A stretch of 64,000 nt of DNA, from contig NC_083601.1 of NCBI RefSeq assembly GCF_029168945.1, positions 37,809,660 to 37,873,659 on the forward strand, given 5' to 3'. The stretch is from Cannabis sativa. Lineage: Eukaryota; Streptophyta; Magnoliopsida; Rosales; Cannabaceae. Shown here piece after piece: positions 24,311 through 36,235 of the stretch. Made by a program: the position numbers and the translations under genes. The notes below the pieces were generated by a model. The model ran no database searches. It was not told the DNA's origin and saw nothing but the letters and a program-made list of their open reading frames with translations. Numbering within the stretch: the stretch's first letter is position 1; each line of letters begins with the position of its first letter.

Positions 24311-27300
24311 TGAATTCATTAAAGCCTCAATTCTTTTAACATCTAAATTTTTTGTAATCCTATTCTTGCCTATTTCATCCACCTCTAAATATGCCGAAAT
24401 CACTAAGAAATCCCCGAGCTTAGGAGTGACAACTTCAAAATCCGGAAGGAACGAGTTCTCGCTCCACCTAGCTTGCACCGACATGGATTATGCAATAAGG
24501 AAAGATGAACCAACCATATCACCGATACTAGCACCGGCCGAGATTGCACCGCGTGAAAAGTGGGAGCAATCTAATCGTCTCTCGCATCATGTTCATTATG
24601 TCCAATTCCTATGGGAATGCGTGGATCGGTGGAGCCACCCGAGAAGGTGAAAGACTTTATCAAAGTTATGGATGAACAGCTTTGACACTTCGTATAAATC
24701 CTCGTTCATCAACCTCATCCAAGAGTTCTCGTCCACAAAACTCACCGGTGTTAAAGGAGTTCGAGAACATATTTCTAAAATGAGGGACATCACTGCTCAT
24801 TTGAAGAAACTCGACGTTATCATTCCTGATACCTTCCTGGTTCATTACATCCTTCACAATCTTCCTCCACAAGATGGGCCTTTCAAAATTTCCTACAACA
24901 CACATAAAGAAAATGGACTATCAATGAATTGATGACCATGTGTGTTCAAGAGGAAGCCAGCTCCCACAGAGCAAGGAGAAAGTGTTCACCCGACCACTCA
25001 ACCTAAGAAACGCAAGCCATTCAAAAAGAACAAAGGGAAAAAGCCCATGGCTCCCAAGGCCGCCATAAAGAAAGATTCCATCAAATGTTTCTTTTGTAAA
25101 CAAAAGGGACATGCTAAAAGGGAGGCAAATTTCACTAAGAAATGGATGGATGACAAAGGTAATCCAATTTCCTTAGTATGTTATGAATCTAATATGGCTA
25201 ATGTTAATCTTAACACATGGTGGATTGATTCCTGGCTCAACAATTCACATAACAAATTCCTTGCAGATATTCAAAATCTAAGGAAGCTGTGGCAAGTGAG
25301 CAAAGCATCTTATCCGGAAACAAGATGGGCTCACATGTGGAAGCTATTGGAACATGCAATTTAGTTTTAAGTAATGGTTTTATTTTAAAGTTAGAAAAGA
25401 CCTTTTATGTACCAAGTTTCTCTAGAAACTTGATTTCAAGCTTCAAGACTTATACCCTTTGGTTTTTCCTTTACATTTTCGTACAAATATTTTAATTTAT
25501 ATTATAAATCTGAATGTGTTTGAAATGGTATTTGTCCGATGGTCTTTACCGCCTTTAATTTACAAAATAATACCACTAATAATGTTATGCATGTTCACGC
25601 CGGCACTAAAAGATGTGTTATGAAAGAGGATTCCCGTACATCGTGGCACCTTAGATCGGGACATATCTCTATCGATAGAATTAAAAGGTTGGTAAAAGAT
25701 GGGGTACTCAATACCTTAGATTTTATCGACTTTGATACTGTGTGGATTGCATTAAGGGAAAGCAAACCTCCAAGTCCGTCAAAACCGGTGTGTCCATAGG
25801 AGTTCCGAAATATTAGAAATCATACATACCGATATATGTAGTCCGTATATGGAGTCACATGGTCGAAATACTTCATCTCATTCATAGATGATTACTCACG
25901 CTACATGTATATCTACTTACTTCATAATAAAAGTGAAGCATTAGATGTCTTTAAGATATTTAAAGTCAAGCAGAGAAACAATGCAACAAGCAAATTAAGA
26001 TAGTGAGATCAGACAGAGGAGGTGAGTATTATGGTAGATACACGTAAGATGGACAAGCACCCGGTGCATTTGCGAAGTTTCTTGAAGAAAATGGGATTGT
26101 TGCCCATTACACCTTGCTCCGTACACCCGAGCAAAATGGTGTTGCAGAAAGAAGAAACCGAACATTAATGGACATGGTGCGGAGTATGCTTAGTAGCAAC
26201 TCTAACCTTCCTAAATCCTTGTGGATCGAAGCATTAAAGACATCCGTGTACATATTAAACCGAGTTCCAACAAAGGCAAGCCTCAAAAACTCCTTTTGAA
26301 TTATGGAAAGGTTGGAAACCAAGTTTGAATCATGTACGCATTTGGGGATGTCCATCCGAAGTCGAATATATAATCCACAAGAGAAGAAATTGGACCCAAG
26401 GACCATAAGCGATTCTTTTTATAGGGTACGCCGAAAAGTCTAAAGGTTACAAGTTTTATTGTCCATCTCATAGCACAAGAATTGTGGAATCAAGGAATGC
26501 AAAATTTCGAGAATGCCTTGATCTGGGAGTGATCAATCAAAGGACTTAGGTCCCGAGAAAGATCCTTCGAACCTTCCACTTCAAAAGCAAGATTGATAAT
26601 GGTTAACACTCCTATAGTTCAAACGAATGTTGAACAACCATTACCAATCACCGAAGATCCACAAGTTGGTAATGATAATCCAAAGAGGATCAAAATGTTC
26701 AAGAGTTGCCTACAACCGTTGAACAACCCGCCGAACTCCGCCGTCGCTCCCCAAGAGCTCGTTGGTGAAGTCTTAAGAAGATCTACTAGACCTATCAAAC
26801 CAAGGATTTATAAAGACTATGTTGTGTATTTATTAGAATCCGATATTGGAATTGGAAATGATCCGTAAACGTTTCTACAAGCTATGAACAAGAGAATCAA
26901 AATTGTGGTACAATGCTATGGATGATGAAATGAATTCTATGAGGTGCAACAGAAGTCCGGGAACTTGTAAAGTTGCCTAATGGGGCGAGAGCCATTGGCC
27001 GCAAATGGGTCTATAAAACTAAGAAAGACTCATTAGGCAACACCGAGAGGTACAAAGCCGAGACTTGTTGCTAAAGGATTCACTCAAGAGGAAGGAATTG
27101 ACTATACGTAGACTTTTTCTCCCGTATCAAAGAAAGATTCCCTAAGAGTCATCTTGGCATTAGTTGCTCATTTTGATTTTAGAGCCGGAGCAGATGGATG
27201 TAAAACCGCTTTCCGAATGGTGATCTGTGAGAGGAGGGTATACATGAAACAACCGGGATTCTCCTCAGTGAAGGTCCGGATTTGCATGCAAGCTCAAGTC

Positions 27301-28419
27301 CATCTATGGATTAAAACAAGCATCCCGCCAATGGTATTTAAAATTTCATGATGTCATCTCTTCCTTTGGATTTGAAGAGAATGTCATGGACCAATGCATA
27401 TACCCGAAGGAAAGTGGGAGTAAAATCTCGTTTTCTTGTTTTATATGTGGACGATATTCTTCTTGCATCCAATGATAAAGGGTTGCTACGTGAAGTGAAA
27501 CAATTTCTTTCAAAGAACTTTGAGATGAAAGACATGGGTGAAGCATCCAATGTCATAGGCATTAAGATTCATAGAGATAGATACCGAGGTATCTTAGGTT
27601 TATCTCAAGAAGCTTACATCACCGTAGTTTTAAAGATTTCATATGAAAGATTGTTCACCGAGCGTTGCTCCAATTATGAAGGGTGATAAATTAAATTTGA
27701 GCCGTGCCCAAAGAATGATTTTGAAAGAGAACAAATGAAGAACATTCCTTATGCTTCGTCCTAAGCCTAATGTATGCTCGTGTGTGCACAAGACCCGACA
27801 TTGCTTATTCGTCGAATGTTAGGAAGATTTCGGTAGTAACCCTGTGGATAGACCACTGGAAAGCCGCAAAGAAAGTAATGAGGTATCTTCGTGGTACTAA
27901 GGATTACAAACCGATGTTCAAACGAACCGACAATCTAGAAGTAGTTGGCTACTCGTACTCGATTTCGCCGGTTGCACCGATTCACGTAAATCTACATCTC
28001 GTTACGTGTTTATGTTTGTCGGTGGAGCCGTGTCTCGGAGGAGTAACAAACAAACTTTCGACTGCGCTACTTCTACTATGGAGGCCGAGTTCGTTTCGTT
28101 TTGAGGCTACATCACATGGTGTATGGCTAAAGAGTTTCATTTCGGCCTTAGAGTGGTTGATTCCATTGCAAGGCCGCTAAAGATGTTCTCGTGACAATTC
28201 AAATTCTTGTTTTTCATGGCTAAGAACAACAAAAGTGGAAGTCGAAGCAAGCACATCGACATTAAGTACTTAGCTATTAGAGAACGTGTTAAGGAAAATA
28301 AAGTGGTCATTCAACACATTAGCACTGAATTGATGATTGCCGATCCTATGACAAAAGGCTTGCCACCTCATAAATTCAAGGATCATGTAGAGAACATGGG
28401 ACTTGGTTCCCTTATGTAA
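24311..28419 (+). pseudogene. Copia gag-pol pseudogene
   Basis: Gag is readable from about 24480 (REKWEQSNRLS) through 24930. The CCHC knuckle at 25086-25127 reads CFFCKQKGHAKREA: the last Cys is Ala. The protease site near 25222 reads WIDSW, where DSG is expected. The pre-integrase HHCC region is at about 25645-25760; the integrase core at about 25820-26420 includes IDDYSR, RSDRGGEY and PEQNGVAERRNRTL. Reverse transcriptase runs from about 26900 to 27650, with FSPVSKKDSLR and the catalytic YVDD at 27441-27452. RNase H runs from about 27760 to 28419, ending SKHIDIKY and ADPMTKGLPPHKF. Reading requires repeated frame changes, and there are in-frame stops. No functional polyprotein can be made from this copy. 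Confidence 0.88.
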
Positions 28420-28710
28420 TTTGTACAAATAAAGTTATTATTAATGAAACTCTTATTTTGATTTTTCTCATATTTATGCGCATCTTAATTTTACATTTGA
28501 GAAAAAAAATTTCAGAGGACCTGAATAAACATAAGGTTTAGGGTTTATTCACTTAAGTACATTGCCACATAAAGTACATTGTTATATAATAAATGTATTG
28601 TAATACATGGAAGATAATACTCGATTCATAATGAGGACATGTCGCTATGATTCGTATGTTTATTATATAATGAGGAACGTTGGGTTTGAATATTTTAGTT
28701 TAAATGCTGA

Positions 28711-28723
28711 CCAAGTGGGAGAA
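28711..28723 (+). other. Polypurine tract of the copia element
   Basis: CCAAGTGGGAGAA lies directly before the 3' LTR, the usual position of the plus-strand primer in copia elements. Confidence 0.85.
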
Positions 28724-29230
28724 TATTAGAATATTTTTATATACGGAAGTTATTTTCTAATTAAGGAAATAATTTTCTATTTAAGGAAATAAATAAATAA
28801 TTGATTTTCTGATAAATGAATATTTTATATTCATTAAATCTGGATAAAATCAATTATGTAATATTCTATATATGGTCAGATTTCTATATTCATTACCTGA
28901 TTTGATTTCCTGAATTAATTGTCAAAATATTCTGACAATTAATGTGGCGCAGATATCGATGGAGTATCTCACCTATAAATATGTGGTCTCGGTCCCCGAG
29001 CTCCTCACTCATTCGAATTCATTCAGGAAATTCCATCTAAAGAGAGTTGAGAGAGCGAGGAAGCCCGAACTCCAATACTGAAGCTATCGCAGGGATTGAA
29101 GCTCAAAGATCAATGGCTGGAGGTACATCGATCCTTTCATTGCATATATTATAGATATGATTACAGTTTATTTTCCGCATTTCATATCATATATATGCTA
29201 TATTACATACACTATATATATAGTCTAACA
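28724..29230 (+). repeat. 3' LTR of the copia element
   Basis: This 507-bp copy runs from TATTAGAATATTT to TCTAACA and is followed by the target duplication GTTTA. It retains the terminal sequence lost from the 5' copy. Confidence 0.93.
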
Positions 29231-30534
29231 GTTTAGCCGCAAATTACCCTACTAAAAATAATAAAGTAGGGGTGGTCCAGGTGGTGTCCTTCGTTTTTTT
29301 TTTTTTTTTTTTGCCAATGGTGGTTCAAATACCAAGCTCATAAATTTATAAATATATATACATATACTAGCAAAAACTACGTGCGAGGCACGCATACTAT
29401 TTATGCTAGTTTTTTGCTATGTTATTTGAAAGTGATACAATAAAAAATTAAAGAAAAAACATTATTAGTTATTAGGTGAGATTATTTGAATAAAGAACAA
29501 TAAATAATCACGTAAAAATAAAAAATAATTATTTGAATAAAGAATTCAATATACACATTTATATATATGAATCTCATTAATCAAAAAAAATTATTAAATA
29601 TATGAACAATAATTTGTCACGCTATATGTTTCCCAATAAAGAAATCCACCTCCTCATAGTCAAAAATAAACATTACATGTAATACAGATCTTTGTAATGA
29701 AGTACCTAAAAGAAACAAAATTTCAGTTAGCATAATCGGAAAAGGTTTAAGTGAACTAAATAATGACTAAGAAGATCTAAATTACAAAATCTAAATAGCA
29801 TGTCTATATGAGTATGATTCTATTGCTATATGAGCATAATTGATCTAAGAGAAAATAGATAAACTTATAAACATATAAATATACTTAATATTAATTTTGA
29901 CAAATAAACAATTCAATTATAAACAATTCTAAATATCAACTTGACAATTTCAACACACTAATTACTCATTAAATAACCATAATGTATACATCATGATAAT
30001 TTTATTTTATTTGATATCAAATGATAGAGATTATTGAGGTTTTCAGCCATGGAAAACACACTATGATCAAAAAGTAATACTTATTAATTGTATATTTCAA
30101 AGAAACCCTAATTTCTATGAATGTCCCTAATAATATATAAACAATAAAGTTGAAAATTAAAAAAAAAAGTAGCAAAATTTCATTTAATATAAGAAATAGA
30201 ACAAATTGAAGATTTATACAATACTGGAATTTGAACTCTTAGAAGTCATTAGCGAAGGGGCGAAACTCGTTAGATCTCTTAGTTGAACACTACCTTAAAA
30301 AAATTAAATGATGTGGAGGTTTTTGTATGTGTTTCTGTTTCGATATGTTCTTTTAAAACACCATAAATTGTAAAACAAGCCTAACAGTTGCTTAATGTTT
30401 CCTTAGCTTTAACGTGGCACCCACTTCTTAGATTGGCTTTTTTATCTTGCATATTTATGTATCTTTGAGATTTAACGGAAAAGGCTCTATTGCCTTGAGA
30501 TTTAAACTACGTTTGATTTTCTTATTATTTACAG

Positions 30535-30603
30535 GGCCGGCATACTTTGGTCTATGATATAAATACAGCAAATGAGACTTGGGAATGGGTTGACCTTAAG
30601 GAG
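30535..30603 (+). pseudogene. Captured EMSY-LIKE (EML) exon inside the Helitron
   Basis: A 69-bp exon is framed by an acceptor (TTATTTACAG) and a donor (GAG|GTAACA). Its translation [20 protein letters not shown] is the conserved end of the Tudor/Agenet-like region of plant EMSY-LIKE proteins, chromatin-associated proteins implicated in immunity and development. The frame is intact and both splice sites are kept, so the exon could be spliced into transcripts crossing the Helitron in the plus direction. No other EML exon was recognised, although flanking intron-like DNA (about 30300-30720) may also be captured. It is a fragment, not a gene. Confidence 0.75.
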
Positions 30604-31083
30604 GTAACAATTGTGTTTTAAAATCTTGGTTCCTGAAGAATGTTTCAAGATACAAGTATGATGGGTTTTTATATTATAGACGATTTGTTCCAAAATATAA
30701 TAGAACTAACCAATTTAGGTTAATGATCTGGCTTCTGATACGTCCATATTAAAGATGATTGGGGGTGTGCGGTTCTGTAAATGCTATGAAATAATTTTGT
30801 AGTTAGTCTGTGAATATTGCAATGAAAGTGTTGGTTTGACTTGGCAATTTTGTGGTTACAACTTACAAGAATTCTTGACAAAGTTGTTGAATAGTAAACC
30901 AATATAAAACTTGTTTTACTCTGTTGAATAATATGAAAGATAATTCATTTTTCCACCATGTTTAAAAATAAATACAAATTTGATGAGCATATTACTTTTT
31001 TTTTTTTAATTGAGAGTCTCAGAGTATCAAATCCCGGGTTATTTTTTTTTTTAAATGTGTTGTGATTCTCAAATATTTAGCAT

Positions 31084-31281
31084 CAAATATCAGTTCAAAT
31101 ATTAATAGAATTTGTTTTATTATTATTTTATTATATATAAATAATATTTTATTATTTTATTAAATAAAAATTAAAAGTCACCCAAATATCAGTTCAAATA
31201 TTAATGGGATTTGTTTTATTATTATTTTATTATATATAAATAATATTTTATTATTTTATTAAATAAAAATTAAAAGTCACC
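31084..31281. repeat. 99-bp tandem duplication in the Helitron 5' region
   Basis: Two adjacent 99-bp units (31084-31182, 31183-31281) starting CAAATATCAGTTCAAATATT differ only at a few bases (AATAGAATTTG versus AATGGGATTTG). The high identity indicates a recent tandem duplication. Confidence 0.93.
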
Positions 31282-31340
31282 CATAAATTTCTCAAAAACT
31301 AAGAATTTCAGTTATATAGGCACACTTTATATAAAATAGA

Positions 31341-32375
31341 TATGCCTCAAGTGATCTTGGAGGTTAGTTGTTTGTGCTCTCCTTTATTGATGTGGTTTGA
31401 TGCACCTTCTTTTTAAATTGATGCCCAAAGCTATTTAATTTTTGGTGGGTTATTATCGGGTTTAAGATATTAATGCAACTTATTAGTATATTAAAAAAAA
31501 AGAATAATTAATATTTTCACCCATGAGTTTTTAATATAATTATTTCTCTTAAAATATATGGTTGTTATTGAAAATTTCTCTTAAAATATAAGAGGTACAT
31601 AATCATGCTACTTTTATAATGTTCTATTTTTTTTTTTTGCTGTTAAAAAAGTTAGTATTTTTACTTCGTAAATTTCATGAACTTTGATTATTACTAAATT
31701 ATGCCATTTTTTAAAAAAATTAATTTTAAAAATTATAATTTTCTACTAATTTCTTTTTTTAAAAAAAAATTATTTAAAAAACCTAATAAAATTATTAAAA
31801 ATTAGTAAATAAAATTTAAAGGAAAAAAATTAAGTTTATTTAGAAAATCTAAATTATATTTCTAAAAATATATTTTTAAATTTTATTTTATTTTATAAAC
31901 ATGTATCTTAAAAATACTCAAACTAAAATTATGGAAGGACTAAATTTCAATAAATATAAAAAATCGGAAAAAAATATTAATAAATTGTATATTTTAAAAG
32001 ACGCAATAATATCATAAGTTTAGAAAAAAAAAAATAATTAGATAAAAAACATTATCAACATATCTTCTAAAAGTATGTATCATTGTATCAATAAGCTTTT
32101 CTTATTGCCTCTTTCGTAATTAGCTACCATTAAATTTTTATAGATATGTTATGTTTTAGTGAAGCAGGTAATTTTTTTCCCTTCCCCTTAATTTTACTTT
32201 ATTGAGTTTTAAACAATATAGCTTCATTTTATAAGGAGCCTACGTGGCATGGTACGTTTTCCCGCTTTGCTATAAAGGATTTCAAAAAACATTATTATTG
32301 TAGTTATAACTAACCTCATAGAAGTATATGAGAAAATTTAAATTATTTTATTCTAAACAAATCAAATAAAAATTA
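31341..32375. other. AT-rich intergenic DNA
   Basis: No gene or bounded repeat was recognised in this roughly 1-kb stretch. Confidence 0.4.
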
Positions 32376-32741
32376 AGCTAATTAGGATTTTTGCCCCTGA
32401 ACTTTTAAGGTCGTTAAAAATACCCCATGAACTATTGAGATTGTTGGATTTAAAGACTTTTTATCTAATTTCATTCAATTTTACTATTTTTCAGCGATTC
32501 TTTATGTCTTAAACCATGCTCCCCGAACTTTGATATCTACCAAATCATGCTCCTCGAACTTTGACATGTATTAAATCATGCCCCTGAACTTTCATCCATG
32601 TTAGACTTTTTTACTAAAATTGAAAAAAAATCCTTAAATCCAACAATCTCAATAGTTCAGGGGGCATTTTTAATGACTTTAAAAATTCAGGGGCATGATG
32701 TGGTACATGTCAAAGTTTAGGGGCAAAAATTCTAATTAACC
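32376..32741. mobile_element. Inverted-repeat MITE, family A copy 1
   Basis: The left end (GCTAATTAGGATTTTTGCCC) matches the reverse complement of the right end (GGTTAATTAGAATTTTTGCC). Both arms hold ATCATGC-CCTGAACTTT-type motifs repeated in both orientations. A second member of the same family lies at 53970-54371. No target duplication survives here. Non-coding. Confidence 0.65.
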
Positions 32742-32767
32742 TTGTGGATAATATTATAGCTAATGCC

Positions 32768-32804
<37 letters not shown>
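32768..32804. repeat. (ATA)n microsatellite
   Basis: About 12 ATA/AAT units. Confidence 0.9.
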
Positions 32805-32805
<1 letters not shown>

Positions 32806-33434
32806 TTGAACACTTTTTTTGGGCTCATAAAGAAGATTGTATTCTGCAATCATTATTTAAATATTAATTTTTAAATTTATTTAAGCAATTTATTTTATTT
32901 ATAGTTATTGTATTTTTATTTATCAATATTTTAGAATATAATCCCGCATATGGACCTTGGACGCAAACACCAAACCTTGCTCTCGGCTCGAACCTCAATC
33001 TCGCTGGACGTTCCCTTAAAATTTATACACAAAATAAGTTTTACTTTTTTTTTTTTGAAAAATTTAACAAAATACTATTTTTGGTCATTTTTACACTTTT
33101 AAGTTCAAAAATATATATAATACATTTTTACCGTGTTCTATAAAAATAATAAAAAAAATTCATGAAAGTAACAGAAAAATAATATCCGAACAACATAAAA
33201 ATAATATACAAAATAACAAAAAACCAACAACAATAAAACAAGAATAAATAACATGAAAACTTTAAAAAGAGCATATTTTTTTGTAAATAATTAAAAACCG
33301 TAAAAATATTTAAAATTCTGTACAACCGTATTTTTATAATTTTTTGTTGTTTTATGTATTTCTAAAATAATCTTTTTTTTTTCTTTCTAATTGTTGTCAT
33401 GTAATACCATATTATTATTATTTTTAATATTTGA
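32805..33434. other. AT-rich intergenic DNA
   Basis: No gene recognised. The segment 33040-33400 resembles in composition the AT-rich stretch at 34680-34980 (inverted, with CGTAAAAAT and AACAACAA-type words) and may be old repeat DNA. Confidence 0.35.
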
Positions 33435-33769
33435 GGCGTAAATACTTAAGTTTAATTCTGGTTATAGATAAATACCTAAGTTTAATTTTTGACGATAATA
33501 ATACTTAAGTTAAATATTTGGAACTTCTGTAAGTACCTAATCATTAAGTGTTAAGTGAATAGCCACATGACAGTCCTTGATTAGTCTGCTAGGTCATTAA
33601 ATTTTTATTTTTTATTTAAATAAACTAATAAAAAAATGACATGTGACTTGACACTTAACGGTCAGGTATCTACGAAAATTTTAAAAATATAACTTAAGTT
33701 TTATTACCCTAAAAAATTAAATTTAAATATTCATCCATAACTGAAAGTTAAACTTAAATTTTTACACCC
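33435..33769. mobile_element. Foldback MITE
   Basis: The left arm from GGCGTAAATACTTAAGTTTA matches the reverse complement of the right arm (GGGTGTAAAAATTTAAGTTT) for well over 100 bp, including AAGTGTTAAGTGAATAG versus its partner near 33640-33660. Almost the whole element can fold back on itself. No target duplication was found and no coding sequence is present. Confidence 0.6.
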
Positions 33770-34155
33770 AAATTATTCTTTTATTATATTATTATATAAA
33801 CTAATTCGCTCCCCTAATTTCTTTTGTTTGGGTCGGTAAATGTTATATAGTTTGAGGAAATTATACTATTTACCTCTTTTAATTTGATACTTTTAATTTT
33901 TACTCTTTCTTTCAAAATTTATTATGTTTAGCTCTTTTTTTCAATTATTCTACCACTTTTACCCCTATCACTTCACGATAGTTTTCATTCTTCTCTAATA
34001 AAAAATTTACTCCAACTTTTCCCACAAACCTACTCATCCATCTACAAAAAAACACAAATCTATTACATTTGAAATTATGTCTTAGTTACGCGAGTCTGTG
34101 AGGATAATTTGGGTACAATACTCATAAAAAGATGTATATTTAAAGGTAAATTTAC
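33770..34155. other. AT-rich intergenic DNA
   Basis: No gene or bounded repeat recognised. Confidence 0.4.
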
Positions 34156-34158
34156 TTA

Positions 34159-34647
34159 GGTGCCGTTTGGTAACACTTTTGTTTTTTAATTTTTTAATCA
34201 CAAAATGAAAGTAAAATTTTTGTTTTTAAAAAATTTGTTTTTGAAAAACAAAAATGCGTTCTGTAACCACTTTTGTTTTTCAATTTTAAAAATAGAAAAC
34301 AAAAGTGTGTTCTATAAAGTTTATTTTTATTTTTATTTTTTGATTTTATTTAAGTCGGGTTTAGGTCCGGGGTCGGATTCGGGTTCAAGTCAAAAGTCGG
34401 GTTTAGCGCCAGGGCCGTAGGGAGGGGATTTGGGTCCGGGTCTGGTCCTAATCTAAAAGATTGATTAAGAAAAAAAACTGTTTAAAAAAATATTGAAAGT
34501 GATTCTTTTTGTTTTTAAAATTTTGATTTCTAATTATAAAATTGAAAAGTAAAAAACAGTTTTATAGAACATGTTTTTGAAAAATATTTTCACTTTTCTA
34601 CTTTTAAAAACAAAAAACTGATTAAAAAAGTGTTACCAAACGCCACC
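34159..34647. mobile_element. PIF/Harbinger-type MITE
   Basis: Termini are GGTGCCGTTTGGTAACACTT and, inverted, GGTGGCGTTTGGTAACACTT, flanked on both sides by TTA (34156-34158 and 34648-34650), the 3-bp target of PIF/Harbinger elements. The 489-bp interior continues as long imperfect inverted repeats (TTTTTGAAAAACAAAA-type) around a GC-rich GTCGGGTTTAGG block at about 34353-34445. Non-coding. Confidence 0.78.
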
Positions 34648-34650
34648 TTA

Positions 34651-35178
34651 ATATATTAAAAAAGGATTATTTCACAAATACACAAAAACAATAAAAAAAA
34701 ATTACAAAAATACAGTTTCACGAAATTTTAAATATTTTAACAATTTTTTTGATTTTATTTACAGAAAATACGATTTTTTTATGTTATACTCTTGTTAATT
34801 TGTTAGTGATTTTTGTTATCTGTATTATTTTTTATTGTTGTTTTGATGTTATTTTTCACGTAGTTGTTTTGTTGTTTTCGTGTTATATTTATGAAAAACC
34901 GTAAAAATGTAAAAAAATCTTTAATATAAAAATGTAATTTTTTTACTAATAGTACCTTATGTAATTATCCCTGTAAAAAAATGGGTATTTTTCAACTTCT
35001 TCTTCCTTATAGTTTTGAAGAGAACTTTTAAAGGGCCTAAGGCCCAAAAAATTAAATAGTTGAACTCGTCTTAGCAAAGACCAATGAGAAAGAGTTTGGT
35101 CCATTTTATTTTAATTTTTGGAGAAAGGCGTTGGTCCGTTAAAACACACACACAAACAACTTTTTTTTTTCTTAAAAA

Positions 35179-35209
<31 letters not shown>

Positions 35210-36235
35210 AAAAAAGATAACATTTTGCTCTTGCACTCTTTAAATACCACAATATTATTGATCAACAAAATTATATTGTATATCCACAATACTTTAATTA
35301 TTTTAATTTTTACCTTTATTTTTGTATTTTTTACAATATATGATGTTCTTATTATAGCCTTTAAGTTGATGTAAATTATATGCTAAACTTAAGTAGAGAG
35401 TAAAAATATATTAGAAAATTCACTCACAAAAGTTGGTACTTTTTAATAAAATATAATATAAAGATATTTCTGATTAATGAAAACAAGAAAAAAGTATTTC
35501 TAACTTGCCACTTTGCAGTAATACCGCACCCATGAAAATAAAGCTTAAGCTGCATGTTTGAAATACTAAGGGCCCAAAAGGCTCATTAGGGTCTGTATTA
35601 ATTGGGCCATCGAATAAATAATGAGAAATTTACATGGTGTACTAACTTTTGCTATTTTTTTACAAAAATACTGCCAGACGGTATTTTTTACTTTTTTACT
35701 GTGTTTTTTTATAAGTTTCATACTGCAGTATACTGTGTTAAGTTTTCACTGGTGTTCTACTGGTGTTTTACTGGTGTTCTACTGTTGTTTTGAGCTGTTC
35801 TGCTTTGTGTTTTACTAGTGTTTTATAAAACACAGTATTTTTGTAAAAATTTCTGTGTGACAGTATTTTTGTAAAAATTAACCTAAATTCTAGTATTTTT
35901 TGTAAGTTTCCCTAAATAATCTTGTAAATTGTGAAGGTGAAGGTGAACATGAAGGAAAGGGAGGAAAGTAATTGTATTGTGGAGGGAGGTACAATCGTCA
36001 ATCTTGTATCCCTTGATTTTAACTTATTCATTTATTTACATACCATAAGAATCAAGAATTATGAACACTAATTATGACTCAAATCTATAGAGAAAATGTA
36101 GTCCAAAATAGCTGTAACAGTAAAACTTCCTTCATGTGCTTTTATTATTAAAGAGAAAGACCATGGAGAGAAAATGGTTTTGTTTTTAATTGTATTAATT
36201 TCCTCTCTTTGTATAGTTTAAACAATAAGACCTAA
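34651..36235. other. AT-rich intergenic DNA with a short tandem repeat
   Basis: No gene recognised. At 35748-35785 a TACTGGTGTT(C/T)-type 11-12 bp unit is repeated about four times. The segment 35620-35925 has weak terminal inverted similarity (GAAATTTACATGG versus GGAAACTTACAAA) and may be a MITE. Confidence 0.35.

Larger units (their letters stand above)
21553..29230 (+). mobile_element. Ty1-copia LTR retrotransposon, full-length but degenerate
   Basis: A 7,678-bp element is bounded by exact 5-bp target duplications GTTTA (21548-21552 and 29231-29235). Both LTRs start TATTAGAATATTT (from an original TGTTAGA); the 3' LTR ends TCTAACA. The order of domains (gag, zinc knuckle, protease remnant, integrase, reverse transcriptase, RNase H) identifies the copia superfamily. 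A polypurine tract, CCAAGTGGGAGAA, precedes the 3' LTR. The 5' LTR joins the internal region at TGCATCAGA (22052-22060), a degraded match to the usual primer-binding site complementary to initiator Met tRNA. A long non-coding leader (22051 to about 24300) contains a palindrome array. Many frameshifts make it non-autonomous. It sits in the right TIR of the older Mutator-like element. Confidence 0.92.
20042..29249. mobile_element. Mutator-like element (about 1.5 kb) split by a copia insertion
   Basis: The ends are GGATAATTTACGG at 20042 and, as reverse complement, GGGTAATTTGCGG ending at 29249. Exact 9-bp target duplications TACTAAAAA lie at 20033-20041 and 29250-29258. The TIRs are long: 20042 to about 20285 aligns with the reverse complement of about 21310-21552 plus 29236-29249, with shared blocks such as ATACGATCTAAC, CCATAATCGTT and GTGTACACAAGT. 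The right TIR is interrupted by the copia element and its 5-bp duplication. Without the copia insert the element is about 1.5 kb. It has no transposase. The interior (20290-21300) is higher in GC, pyrimidine-rich and leader-like, with one spliced-exon-like block, which suggests captured host DNA (Pack-MULE). Confidence 0.8.
29367..31340 (-). mobile_element. Non-autonomous Helitron
   Basis: On the minus strand the element starts TCTATTTTATATAAAGTGTG (31340 downward), a typical plant Helitron 5' end, and ends ...GCTAG at 29367. A hairpin CGTGC-CTC-GCACG (29380-29392) lies 9 bp before the terminal CTAG. It sits between an A and a T, the Helitron target preference, with no target duplication. The 1,974-bp interior holds a 99-bp tandem duplication near the 5' end and a captured exon, but no Rep/helicase, so it depends on an autonomous relative. 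Confidence 0.8.

Noticed and set aside
29263..29335. SINE head with A box (TGGTCCAGGTGG) and B box (GGTTCAAATACC)
   Set aside because: The boxes are separated by an 18-T run that would terminate Pol III, and no SINE body or target duplication is evident.
30990..31060. tRNA-derived SINE (TCAAATCCCGGGTT B-box-like sequence)
   Set aside because: No matching A box or tail; it lies inside the Helitron and similarity is short.
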